A DNA stretch of 11,150 nucleotides from the NCBI GenBank assembly GCA_035650655.1, contig DASRHG010000117.1, positions 1 through 11,150 on the forward strand, written 5' to 3'. Both the position numbers and the translations under genes were made by a program. Positions within the stretch are counted from its first letter, which is position 1. Every line of letters starts with the position of its first letter. This DNA comes from DASRHG01 sp035650655 (GTDB taxonomy: Bacteria; Desulfobacterota; Binatia; DP-6). This document shows positions 1 through 6,432 of the stretch, one piece after another. The notes under the pieces were generated by a model. The model searched no databases, was not told the DNA's origin, and saw only the letters and a list, made by a program, of their open reading frames with translations.

Positions 1-69
1 CGCGAGCGCGACGCCGAGGCGCCGGCGGTCCGCGACCGCGGCCGGGTTGGAAGCGAGATCGTACGTCAT
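1..69 (-). CDS. 5' end of an unidentified protein, truncated by the window edge
   Basis: The first 23 codons are open on the minus strand from an ATG at 69-67 and run off the window. The peptide starts MTYDLASNPAAVADRRRLG and continues into an Ala/Leu/Val stretch. Codons end almost always in G or C, as in the other genes here. The start is supported by a TAAGCT hexamer six bases upstream, matching the leaderless-type starts elsewhere in the window; there is no Shine-Dalgarno sequence. Too little is visible to name a family. A membrane segment or an enzyme N-terminus could begin after residue 18. Confidence 0.55.
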   Translation of the reverse strand, partial: MTYDLASNPAAVADRRRLGVALA

Positions 70-75
70 GCCGTC

Positions 76-81
76 AGCTTA
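76..81 (-). promoter_or_regulatory. Leaderless-type -10 hexamer of the gene at 1-69
   Basis: TAAGCT on the minus strand fits TANNNT and ends six bases before the ATG, so transcription would begin at or next to the start codon. I see no convincing -35 element. Confidence 0.4.
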
Positions 82-221
82 CCGGGCGCGCTTTTCGATC
101 TCGGCGTGCGGGCGTGACGGCTCGGCGGTGATCCGGTGAAGAGTCGGCGACCGCCGCGGGGCGGAGCGGAGTCCCTTCGGGCGTCGGCGGTGGGCGGCGT
201 CCCGAGCGGTCGCCCGGGCGC

Positions 222-239
222 CGCCCCGCCGACGGGGCG
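222..239. repeat. Short GC hairpin in the 70-339 intergenic stretch
   Basis: CGCCCCG-CCGA-CGGGGCG is a perfect 7-bp stem with a four-base loop. No T-run follows on either strand, so it is not a canonical terminator. The rest of 70-339 shows no credible coding sequence: open frames there have no recognisable protein features and none has a start with a promoter or ribosome site. I otherwise see nothing in it. Confidence 0.3.
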
Positions 240-326
240 AGGGGGAATCCGTGGCGAGGCGCACCCTAGCGCGCCGCGCTTTCCCCCGTGCGATCGGCGG
301 ATGAAGCTTCGATGACGCGGGTGGGC

Positions 327-332
327 TACACT
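327..332 (+). promoter_or_regulatory. Leaderless-type -10 hexamer before a relic GTG start
   Basis: TACACT fits TANNNT and sits seven bases before GTG at 340-342. That GTG would open VRIVAVW..., which is not in the frame of the GNAT remnant that follows within about 20 bases. The promoter and start codon therefore look like leftovers of a gene whose body has been deleted or frameshifted. Confidence 0.35.
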
Positions 333-339
333 CGCGCGC

Positions 340-572
340 GTGCGCATCGTCGCCGTCTGGCGTTCGACGGCGACCATCCGGCGGGCTGCGTCGCGCTCCG
401 CCCGCTCGACGGGGCGACGTGCGAGATGAAGCGCCTCTACGTGCGCCCGGGCTGGCGGCGGCGCGGCCTCGGCCGCGCGCTCGCCGAGGAGGCGATCGCC
501 CGCGCGCGGCGCCTCGGCCACGCGCGCATGCGGCTCGACACGGTCGCGAGCATGACCGCGGCCACGGCGCTC
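340..572 (+). pseudogene. GNAT-family N-acetyltransferase remnant, missing both ends
   Basis: In the frame that includes 357-572 the translation gives a clear GNAT core of about 72 residues: LAFDGDHPAGCVALRPL, then EMKRLYVRP, the acetyl-CoA pyrophosphate-binding RRRGLG loop, the following amphipathic helix and MRLDT...MTAATAL. GNAT enzymes of this type are usually about 150-170 residues and continue with a Y-x-x-x-G-F motif and a last strand pair. Here the homology stops at 572, one base before the convergent stop codon (574-576) of the molybdoenzyme gene, and the frame then just reads antisense through that gene to a chance stop near 632. The N-terminal strand and first helix are also missing, and the upstream GTG at 340 is in another frame. 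I read it as a decayed gene; a very short expressed GNAT-like peptide cannot be excluded. Confidence 0.7.
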
Positions 573-573
573 G

Positions 574-2913
574 CTACTCCTCCACGCGCTCGAGGCGGCA
601 GGGGACGAAGCGGTGGTGCGGGATGCCCGTGAACGGGTCGCGGTCGGCCGTGTCGGTGAGCTCGTTCTGGTTCGCGCCGTCGACGAGGCCCTCGAGCTCC
701 GGGTACGTCATGCCGAAGCCGTTCGGCATCCAGACGTGACCGGGCTGAAGCTTCGGGTCGACCTCCGCGGGCAGCGTGACCGCGCCGCGGCGCGTGCGGA
801 CGCGGAGGCGGTCGCCGCGCCCAACGCCGAGCGCCGCCGCGTCGGCGGGCGAGAGGTTGAGCGCACAGTGCGGGCCGCGACCTTTCCGCCACGCCGGGTC
901 GCGCTGGATCGTGTTCGCGGTCCAGCGCGTGCGGAGCCCCGCGGCGAGGACGAAGGGGAAGGCGGGATCGACGGCGAGCGGCGTCGCGAGCGCGCGGCGG
1001 ATCTCGTCGAGCATGGGCGCGGGCGTGAGGCGAACCCGCTCGTCGGCGAAGCCCAGGTGGTCGTCGAGGTTCGTCGCCTCCGCCTGGCGCGCGACCTCGA
1101 CGCCCTCGGGATGCGCGAGGATGCGACGGAAGAGCTCGGCCGCGACCTCGAACGGCGTGCGGCTCGCCCACGCGGCGCCGAGCGTGCGCGCGACGGCCTC
1201 GCCGCGGAAGAACGCGTTCACGTGGCAGAGGAGCCAGACGGCGGCGAGCGACGGCGCGGGAAGATGTGGGCCGAGCGTCCGGTACGTCCAGAAGAGCATC
1301 CGGTTCTCGTTGCCGCCGGCCGCCTCCTGCGCGGCGCCGAAGAACGCCATCGCGCCCGCCGGCTCGAGGGCCGCCGGCGCGAGCGCGTGGAGCGCCGGGG
1401 GCGGCGGGCCGAAGACGTCCATCGCCTCGGCGAGCCGCACGTAGATCTCGGGCTCGGGCAGCGCGTCGGCGGGACCGGGCACGAGCGGCGGCCGGAGCTG
1501 GACGAAGATCTCGGGGTAGCCCTTCCAGAAGTTCGCGATCTCCCACTTCTCGTACCCGACCGGCGTCGGCAGCACCCAGTCGGCGAGGCGCGCCGTCTCC
1601 GTCATCGCCGGGTCGATGACGACGAGGAGGTCGAGCCGGGCCCGCGCCTCGCGCCAGCGGGCGGCGTCGGAGTACGAGAGGATCGGGTTCGAGCCCTCGA
1701 CGACGAGCGCGCGCAGCCGCTCGGGATGGTCGACGAGAATCTCCTCCGGCACGAGCGTCGGCGACATCATCCCGAAGTTCCCGAGCGCGCGGATCGCCGG
1801 GATGCCGGACGCGAGGGCGCGCTCCGGCTCGGAGACGCGGCTCGCGTCGACGACCGCCGGCAGGAAGTTCTCCATGAAGACGTTGCCGCCGCGCCGGCCG
1901 AGGTTCCCGGTGAGCGCGAGCAGGACCCGGATGAGATACGCGTTGAGGGTGGAGAATCGCGTCTGCTCGACGCCGAGGTCGTACATGATCCCGGCGCCGT
2001 CGGCGGCCGCGAACCCCGCCGCCGTCTCCGCGATCTCGGCGGGAGTGAGGCCCGCGCGGCGCGCCATCTCCGCGACGTCGACGGCCGCGAGCGCCGCGCG
2101 GAGCGCCTCCGCGCCGGTCGTCTTCTCGCGCACGAAGGCGGCGTCCTCGAGGCCGCGGGCGACGATCGTCGCGGCGAGGCCGAGGAGGAGGTAGACGTCG
2201 CCGCCGGGGCGGATGCGGAGGTGGCGCGTCGCGCCGCGCGTCGTCTCGGTCTCGCGCGGGTCGACGACGACGAGCGTCCGCGCGGGGTCCTCGGCGAAGC
2301 GCTTGAAGGTCTCGGTCGCGTTGTGGCCGCGGTTGCTGATCTTCGGGTTCGTGCCGAGGACGAGGAGGAAGCGCGTCCGCTCGGCGTCCGGATGGAGCCA
2401 CGCCGACGGCGCCGCGTCGAACATCCACTGGTCGAGGAGATTGTGCTGCGTCTTCTCCTGCGCGAAGGCGTTGAACCACCTCTTCGAGCCGAGACCGCGG
2501 AGGAAGCCGAGCCCGAACGGCGCGTCCATGTGGTTCCCCTGGCCGCCGATGCCGACGAGGCCGATCGCGCGGGGCGAGTGCGCGGCGCGGATCGCGGCGA
2601 GCTTGGCCGCGATCTCCGCGATCGCCGTCTCCCACGAGACGCGCTCGAACGTCCCGTCCGTCCGCCGGCGGAGCGGATGCTCGACGCGCTGCCCGTGGCG
2701 CACGTACGCCGGGATGCTGAACGCCTTGTTGCAGACGTAGCCGCGCGTGATCGGGTTCCGGTCGTCGGCGCGGACGGCCGCGATCGCGCCGCGCGCGACG
2801 TCGACGCGGAGGCCGCAGTTGTGGCTGCACAGCACGCAGACGGTGGGGAGGTCGGTCGCGTCGAGCGGGAGCGGCGTGCGCGAGACGGACGGGTGGACGG
2901 CGAGGGCGGTCAT
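574..2913 (-). CDS. Molybdopterin-dependent oxidoreductase with N-terminal 4Fe-4S cluster
   Basis: This 779-residue protein belongs to the DMSO reductase/MopB superfamily, cytoplasmic enzymes that use a bis-molybdopterin guanine dinucleotide Mo or W centre for oxygen- or hydride-transfer redox reactions. An N-terminal Fe4S4 domain (about 22-75) carries C26-x2-C29-x3-C33 and C61. The large cofactor-binding region follows, with LVLGTNPKISN and VVVDPRETETT nucleotide-binding segments. A C-terminal dinucleotide-binding barrel (about 660-775) includes LAAGLRTRWTANT and GHVWMPNGFG. There is no Tat or Sec signal. Between C61 and about residue 200 there is no cysteine, so the metal ligand is not the Cys/Sec of formate dehydrogenases; the corresponding stretch reads AFAQEKTQHNLLD. 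The start is set by AGGAGG seven bases upstream. It overlaps the HxlR stop as ATGA, so the two are co-transcribed. No electron-transfer or membrane subunit is adjacent. Substrate unknown. Confidence 0.93.
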   Translation of the reverse strand: MTALAVHPSVSRTPLPLDATDLPTVCVLCSHNCGLRVDVARGAIAAVRADDRNPITRGYVCNKAFSIPAYVRHGQRVEHPLRRRTDGTFERVSWETAIAEIAAKLAAIRAAHSPRAIGLVGIGGQGNHMDAPFGLGFLRGLGSKRWFNAFAQEKTQHNLLDQWMFDAAPSAWLHPDAERTRFLLVLGTNPKISNRGHNATETFKRFAEDPARTLVVVDPRETETTRGATRHLRIRPGGDVYLLLGLAATIVARGLEDAAFVREKTTGAEALRAALAAVDVAEMARRAGLTPAEIAETAAGFAAADGAGIMYDLGVEQTRFSTLNAYLIRVLLALTGNLGRRGGNVFMENFLPAVVDASRVSEPERALASGIPAIRALGNFGMMSPTLVPEEILVDHPERLRALVVEGSNPILSYSDAARWREARARLDLLVVIDPAMTETARLADWVLPTPVGYEKWEIANFWKGYPEIFVQLRPPLVPGPADALPEPEIYVRLAEAMDVFGPPPPALHALAPAALEPAGAMAFFGAAQEAAGGNENRMLFWTYRTLGPHLPAPSLAAVWLLCHVNAFFRGEAVARTLGAAWASRTPFEVAAELFRRILAHPEGVEVARQAEATNLDDHLGFADERVRLTPAPMLDEIRRALATPLAVDPAFPFVLAAGLRTRWTANTIQRDPAWRKGRGPHCALNLSPADAAALGVGRGDRLRVRTRRGAVTLPAEVDPKLQPGHVWMPNGFGMTYPELEGLVDGANQNELTDTADRDPFTGIPHHRFVPCRLERVEE

Positions 2914-3401
2914 GGCGCGGCCTCCTTCCTCCGCCGCGCGGCGAGGCGCTGGTGGAGCGCGGGCCCCGGCCGCGCGAGCATGTCGCGCGCGGTGACGGGG
3001 GCGTGGCAGGCGGAGCAGTGGAGCGTCGGCGCGGCGGCCTTCCCGCAGCCGCGGTGAACGAGCTCGAGCGGCGGGCCGTCGGGCCCGGCGAGCCAGCGGT
3101 CGCCCCAGCCGACGAGCGAGACGAGGACGGGGTAGAGGTCGCGCCCCTTCTCGGTGAGGCGGTACTCGAAGCGCTCGGGGCGCTCCTGGTACCGGACGCG
3201 CTCGAGGATGCCCTCGGCGACGAGCTTCGCGAGCCGGTCGGCGAGGCGGTGGCGCGCCACGCCGAGCGAGCGCTGGAAGTCCTCGAAGCGGCGCCGCCCG
3301 AGGAAGGCGTCGCGCAGCACGAGGAGCGTCCAGCGGTCGCCGACGACCGCGAGCGCGCGGGCCACCGAGCAGGGGACGTCGCGGATGTCGCGCCAGCGCA
3401 T
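2910..3401 (-). CDS. HxlR-family winged-helix transcriptional regulator with Cys-rich tail
   Basis: The 163-residue protein has the HxlR pattern: a conserved Cys near the N-terminus (C11), GDRWTLLVLRD (21-31), the recognition region FEDFQRSLGVARHRLADRL (39-57), the wing ERVRYQERPERFEYRLTEKG (67-86) and a dimerisation helix around 88-104. HxlR proteins are homodimeric regulators, several of which respond to electrophiles or redox stress through the N-terminal Cys. This one is longer than the usual 110-120 residues. Its tail has H116, C119, C129-x2-C132 and H133, which resembles a small zinc or redox site. It is the first gene of the operon and ends inside the start of the molybdoenzyme gene (ATGA), so it most likely controls that enzyme and itself. 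The ATG at 3401 follows an AT-rich promoter and a palindrome. Confidence 0.92.
   Translation of the reverse strand: MRWRDIRDVPCSVARALAVVGDRWTLLVLRDAFLGRRRFEDFQRSLGVARHRLADRLAKLVAEGILERVRYQERPERFEYRLTEKGRDLYPVLVSLVGWGDRWLAGPDGPPLELVHRGCGKAAAPTLHCSACHAPVTARDMLARPGPALHQRLAARRRKEAAP
2921..2926 (-). promoter_or_regulatory. Strong Shine-Dalgarno of the molybdoenzyme gene
   Basis: AGGAGG lies seven bases before the ATG at 2913, with a second GGAGGA a few bases further upstream, both inside the end of the HxlR gene. It decides the start of the oxidoreductase. It contrasts with the operon-leading genes in this window, which have no such site. Confidence 0.75.
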
Positions 3402-3407
3402 CGATCA

Positions 3408-3422
3408 GTTCCAAAACGGAAC
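3408..3422. promoter_or_regulatory. Probable HxlR operator (inverted repeat)
   Basis: GTTCC-AAAAC-GGAAC is a perfect 5-bp inverted repeat with a 5-bp centre. It lies seven bases upstream of the HxlR start codon and over the expected transcription start of the promoter at 3429-3456. Dimeric HxlR proteins typically bind such short palindromes at their own promoters. The site-regulator pairing is inferred from position. Confidence 0.55.
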
Positions 3423-3428
3423 GGTATC

Positions 3429-3456
3429 CATATATATGCCCGGCGGGGTGTGGCAA
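3429..3456 (-). promoter_or_regulatory. Sigma-70-type promoter of the HxlR-molybdoenzyme operon
   Basis: On the minus strand TTGCCA (3456-3451) is followed after 16 bases by TATATG (3434-3429) within an ATATATA run, an AT-rich island that stands out in this GC-rich DNA. Transcription would start near 3422, at the edge of the palindrome, giving a leader of about 20 bases without a clear Shine-Dalgarno sequence. Confidence 0.5.
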
Positions 3457-3512
3457 GGGAAGCGGCGCTCGTCCGGCCGGGACGCCTCGCGTCTCCGCGG
3501 CGCGCGGGCCGT

Positions 3513-4097
3513 TCAGGTCTCGTCGGGCGCGAGCCAGATGCCGGGCAGGGGCGGCGGCGTCCAGGCGGCGAGCCGGTCGAGGAGGGCGCCGGGCGCGTCG
3601 CCGACGAGGAGGAGCGCGCGGTTCTCCGGCGTGACGAAGCCCTCGGCGACGGCATGGTCGAGGAGCGCCGCGAGCGCCTGCCAGTAGCCCGCGACGTCGA
3701 GCACGGCGACGGGCTTGCGGTGGATCCCGAGCTGCGCCCAGGTGAGTATCTCGAGCGTCTCCTCGAGCGTGCCGAGCCCGCCCGGGAGCGCGACGAAGGC
3801 GTCGGCGAGCGCCGCCATCGTCGCCTTCCGCTCGTGCATGCTGTCGACGAGCCGCAGCTCCGTGAGCCCCCCGTGCATCAGCTCCTTGGTCGCGAGGGCG
3901 CGCGGCAGGACGCCGATCGCCTCGCCGCCGGCGGCGAGGACGGCGTCGGCGAGGACGCCCATCAGGCCGACCGAGCCGCCGCCGTAGACGAGGCCGAGCC
4001 GCCGGCGCCCGAGCTCCGCGCCGAGCGCGCGCGCCGCGGCGGCGTACGCCGGGCGGACGCCGGTGGCGGAGCCGCAGAAGACGCAGACGCGCTGCAT
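3513..4097 (-). CDS. LOG-family protein (putative cytokinin riboside 5'-monophosphate phosphoribohydrolase)
   Basis: The 194-residue cytoplasmic protein has the Rossmann-like fold of the LOG/lysine-decarboxylase-like family, which hydrolyses the N-glycosidic bond of nucleoside 5'-monophosphates; plant-type LOG enzymes release active cytokinins. Visible hallmarks are CVFCGS (5-10), the glycine loop YGGGSVGLMG (38-47), the MHERK segment (87-91) and the family signature PGGLGTLEE (105-113), which supplies the catalytic Glu. Length matches the family. Start: ATG at 4097, directly giving MQRVCVFCGS; a TTGTCG/TAACAC promoter lies just upstream and no Shine-Dalgarno sequence is seen. It lies 43 bases downstream of the ABC binding-protein gene on the same strand and may be read both from its own promoter and by read-through. 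Its true nucleotide substrate is unknown; AMP or other purine nucleotides are possible. Confidence 0.92.
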   Translation of the reverse strand: MQRVCVFCGSATGVRPAYAAAARALGAELGRRRLGLVYGGGSVGLMGVLADAVLAAGGEAIGVLPRALATKELMHGGLTELRLVDSMHERKATMAALADAFVALPGGLGTLEETLEILTWAQLGIHRKPVAVLDVAGYWQALAALLDHAVAEGFVTPENRALLLVGDAPGALLDRLAAWTPPPLPGIWLAPDET

Positions 4098-4105
4098 GCG
4101 CCGTC

Positions 4106-4134
4106 GTGTTAGACGATCTTCGCGGCGCCGACAA
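4106..4134 (-). promoter_or_regulatory. Promoter of the LOG-family gene
   Basis: On the minus strand TTGTCG (4134-4129) is separated by exactly 17 bases from TAACAC (4111-4106), which ends eight bases before the ATG. The spacing fits a sigma-70 promoter giving a leaderless or nearly leaderless mRNA. It lies wholly within the 43-base gap after the binding-protein stop codon. Confidence 0.45.
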
Positions 4135-4140
4135 AGGGCG

Positions 4141-4998
4141 TCACGGGTGCAGAGCCCGCCACGCGCGCACCACCTCGGCCGGGCTCCGGTGCTCGCCGTC
4201 GACCCCGTAGTTGAGCCGTCGCATCGCCTCCGCCGTGAGCGTGCCGCCGAGGGCGTCGAGCGCCGCGCGGAGCGCGGGGTGGCGGTCGAGCGCCGCCTGC
4301 CGCACGACCGGCGCGGCCTCGTAGGGCGGGAAGGCGTGGCGGTCGTCGGCGAGCGCGCGAAGGCGGAGGCTCTCGATCTGCGCGTCGGTCGCGTTTCCCG
4401 CGACGACATCCACCTGCCGGTCGACGAGCGCGCGGTAGAGGAGCCCCAGGTCCATCGTGCGGATCGTCTCGAACGCGAGGCCGTAGGTCGCGGCGAGCGC
4501 CGGGTAGCCGTCGGCGCGCTGCTGGAACTCGTAGCCGAAGCCCGCCCGCCACCCGCGCGCGACCGGGACCGCCGCCGAGATCGTCGTGATCCCCGCCGTC
4601 CCCGGCTCGTCGCGCACGACGAGCGCGAACGTGTTGTCGAACCCGAGCCGCCGCGTCCACACGAGCCCGTCGCGCGCGTACGCCGCCGCGACGCGGGCCC
4701 AGACCGTCGCCGGATCGCCGGGCGGCTCCTTCAGGACGGCCGCGAGCGCCGTGCCCGTGTACTCGACGTACACGTCGATCTGCCCCGCGCGGAGCGCGGC
4801 GTCGCAGACGAACGTGCCGCCGAGGTCGAGCCGGCGCTCGACGGGAAGGCCCGCGGCCTCGAGCGTCTGCGCGACGAGCTCGCCCAGGATCCGCTGCTCG
4901 GTGAAGTTCTTCCCGCCGACGCGGACCCGGTCGCCCGCGCCGCCGCACGCGGCGAGGAGGACGAGCACGAGCGCCGCAGCGCGCGCGGCTGCGTCCAT
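4141..4998 (-). CDS. Osmoprotectant (glycine betaine/choline-type) ABC transporter substrate-binding lipoprotein
   Basis: The 285-residue protein starts with a lipoprotein signal: short charged N-terminus, hydrophobic ALVLVLL and the lipobox LAAC, with C18 the predicted lipidated Cys. The mature part has the OpuAC/ProX/OsmF pattern: GGKNFTEQRILGE (28-40), DLGGTFVCDAALRAGQIDVY (58-77) and VEYTGTA (78-84), then the second lobe ending in YGVDGEHRSPAEVVRAWRA. It captures a quaternary-ammonium or related solute at the membrane surface for the neighbouring permease and ATPase. Its ATG shares one base with the permease stop (TGATG), so translation is coupled. Ligand specificity (betaine, choline, carnitine or something else) cannot be read from the sequence with certainty. 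Confidence 0.9.
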   Translation of the reverse strand: MDAAARAAALVLVLLAACGGAGDRVRVGGKNFTEQRILGELVAQTLEAAGLPVERRLDLGGTFVCDAALRAGQIDVYVEYTGTALAAVLKEPPGDPATVWARVAAAYARDGLVWTRRLGFDNTFALVVRDEPGTAGITTISAAVPVARGWRAGFGYEFQQRADGYPALAATYGLAFETIRTMDLGLLYRALVDRQVDVVAGNATDAQIESLRLRALADDRHAFPPYEAAPVVRQAALDRHPALRAALDALGGTLTAEAMRRLNYGVDGEHRSPAEVVRAWRALHP

Positions 4999-5606
4999 CA
5001 CCGTGGCGGGCGGAGCCGCCGCTCGAGGGCGCCGAGCGCCACGTCGGCCCCGATCGCGAGCGCGGCGGCGGGGAGCGCGCCTTCGAGGATGGTCGCGTTG
5101 TCGACCATCGCGACGCCGCGGAAGATGAAGACGCCGAGCCCGCCGGCGCCGATCGCCGCCGCGATCGTCGCGACCCCGATGCCGATCACGGTCGCGACCC
5201 GGATGCCGGCCAGGATGACGCTCGCCGCGAGCGGCAGCTCCACCCGGAGGAGCAGCTGCCGATCCGTCATGCCCATGCCGCGGCCCGCCTCCCGCAGCGT
5301 CGGGTCGACGCCGGCGAGGCCGGTCACGGTGTTCCGGAGCACGGGGAGGAGGGCGTAGAGCGTGAGCGCGACGAGCGCCGTGCGCGCGCCGATGCCCCCG
5401 ATCCACGGGACGGGGATGAGGAAGCCGAAGAGCGCGAGGCTCGGGATCGTCTGCACGACGTTCGCGACGCCGAGCACGACGCGCGCGGCGCCCGGCCGGC
5501 GCGTGAGCCAGACGCCGAGCGGGACGCCGGCGCCGGTCGCGACGCCGATCGACACGGCGACCAGGTAGAGGTGCCGCGCCGTCTCGGTCAGGATCTCGGC
5601 GCTCAC
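4998..5606 (-). CDS. Osmoprotectant ABC transporter permease
   Basis: This 202-residue inner-membrane protein of the OpuCB/OsmW/YehW type has about five to six membrane segments, around 12-34, 43-65, 75-98, 125-165 (probably two) and 172-194. The EAA loop that docks on the ATPase is at 106-125 (EAGRGMGMTDRQLLLRVELP), with the usual Glu-Ala, Gly and Leu-Pro positions. The QTIPSLALFGFLIP segment (52-65) is typical of this family. Start: GTG at 5606, overlapping the ATPase stop as GTGA; no other start fits the homology. It lies between the ATPase and the binding protein. It is the only permease gene in the cluster, whereas many Opu/Osm systems carry two, so it presumably works as a homodimer. 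Confidence 0.92.
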   Translation of the reverse strand: MSAEILTETARHLYLVAVSIGVATGAGVPLGVWLTRRPGAARVVLGVANVVQTIPSLALFGFLIPVPWIGGIGARTALVALTLYALLPVLRNTVTGLAGVDPTLREAGRGMGMTDRQLLLRVELPLAASVILAGIRVATVIGIGVATIAAAIGAGGLGVFIFRGVAMVDNATILEGALPAAALAIGADVALGALERRLRPPR

Positions 5607-6337
5607 CGCGCCCCCGCGGCGAGGAAGGCGCGCACCTCGGCGTTCGCGCTCGCGTCGAGCTCCTCCGGCGTGCCGACGGCGACGAGGCGCCCGCCGGCGA
5701 GGAGCGCGACGCGGTCCGCCACGCGCGCGGCCTCGCGCAGGTCGTGCGTCACGAAGATGGCCGTCTTCCCGAGACGGTGCTGGAGCCCGCGGAACTCCGC
5801 CTGGAGCTCGTTGCGGGTCACGGGGTCGAGCGCGCCGAAGGGCTCGTCGAGGAGGAGGAGCGGCGGATCGGCCGCGAGCGCGCGCGCGACGCCGATGCGC
5901 TGGCGCTGCCCGCCCGACAGCTCGTGCGGCCGGCGGCCGCCGAACTCGCGCGCCGGCAGCCCGACGAGCGCGAGCAGCTCCTCGACGCGCGCCGCGATGC
6001 GCGCCGCGGGCCAGCCCTCGAGCTCCGGCACGAGGGCGACGTTCCGCGCGACGGTGAGGTGCGGGAAGAGCGCGATCTCCTGAATGACCCACCCCGTCCG
6101 GCGCCGGAGCCGGATCGGGTCCCACGCGCGCGTGTCGCGCCCGTCCACGCGGACCGCACCCTCGCTCGGCACGAGGAGCGCGTTCACGAGCTTCAACGCG
6201 CTCGTCTTCCCCGAGCCGCTCCGCCCGAGGAGCGCGAGCGTCTCGCCTTCGGGGACGGCGAGCGAGAGCTCGGCGAGCAGCGCGCGCCCGTCGGGCAGGC
6301 GGTAGCCCGCCGCCGCGAACTCGACGAAGCCGGCCAC
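5603..6337 (-). CDS. Osmoprotectant ABC transporter ATP-binding protein
   Basis: This 244-residue ABC ATPase has every expected motif: Walker A GRSGSGKT (38-45), Q-loop Q86, signature LSGGQ (140-144), Walker B LLLLDEP with catalytic E165, D-loop GALD and H-loop H198. It is most like the OpuCA/ProV/OsmV group that powers quaternary-amine importers, in agreement with its partners. It ends after the nucleotide-binding domain; the C-terminal tandem CBS domains that give many OpuCA/ProV-type ATPases their ionic-strength sensing are absent. Start: GTG at 6337, with no Shine-Dalgarno sequence but a TAGCAC hexamer six bases upstream. It is the first gene of the three-gene operon and overlaps the permease start by four bases (GTGA). 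Confidence 0.93.
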   Translation of the reverse strand: MAGFVEFAAAGYRLPDGRALLAELSLAVPEGETLALLGRSGSGKTSALKLVNALLVPSEGAVRVDGRDTRAWDPIRLRRRTGWVIQEIALFPHLTVARNVALVPELEGWPAARIAARVEELLALVGLPAREFGGRRPHELSGGQRQRIGVARALAADPPLLLLDEPFGALDPVTRNELQAEFRGLQHRLGKTAIFVTHDLREAARVADRVALLAGGRLVAVGTPEELDASANAEVRAFLAAGAR

Positions 6338-6343
6338 GCCCGG

Positions 6344-6372
6344 GTGCTAGCACGCGATCGCAGGAGGTCCAA
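6344..6372 (-). promoter_or_regulatory. Promoter of the osmoprotectant ABC operon
   Basis: On the minus strand TTGGAC (6372-6367) and TAGCAC (6349-6344) are 17 bases apart, and the -10 ends six bases before the GTG start, a leaderless arrangement. The -10 lies inside the palindrome GTGCTAGCAC. Confidence 0.4.
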
Positions 6373-6402
6373 CCGCGCGCCCGGGGGGCCCACGGCGCGC
6401 GG
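6373..6402 (-). terminator. GC-rich hairpin downstream of the flavin-protein gene
   Basis: CCGCGCGCC and GGCGCGCGG form a perfect 9-bp stem around a 12-base loop. It begins about 30 bases after the stop codon of the gene at 6433-6918 and directly abuts the putative -35 of the ABC operon. No T-run follows, so it would be an atypical intrinsic terminator at best. Confidence 0.35.
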
Positions 6403-6432
6403 AGTCGGAGGCGTGCGGTGCGGCGCCGGACG

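Noticed and set aside
613..3057. An 814-codon open frame on the plus strand opposite the molybdoenzyme gene
   Set aside because: It is a GC-driven shadow: extremely Arg/Ala/Glu-rich with no domain motifs, while the opposite strand encodes a complete MopB protein with all its motifs.
437..3655. A 1072-codon minus-strand open frame overlapping MopB and HxlR
   Set aside because: Its translation is Arg/Ala/Pro low complexity and it lies in another frame over two genes with clear family motifs.
2914..4134. In-frame N-terminal extension of MopB to give about 1186 residues
   Set aside because: The extension reads antisense-like Arg-rich sequence across the HxlR and LOG genes. The ATG at 2913 has AGGAGG at seven bases and directly precedes the Fe4S4 domain.
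4063..5358. A 431-codon plus-strand open frame opposite the ABC operon
   Set aside because: Arg/Glu-rich shadow of the binding protein and permease genes; no recognisable motif and no start signal.
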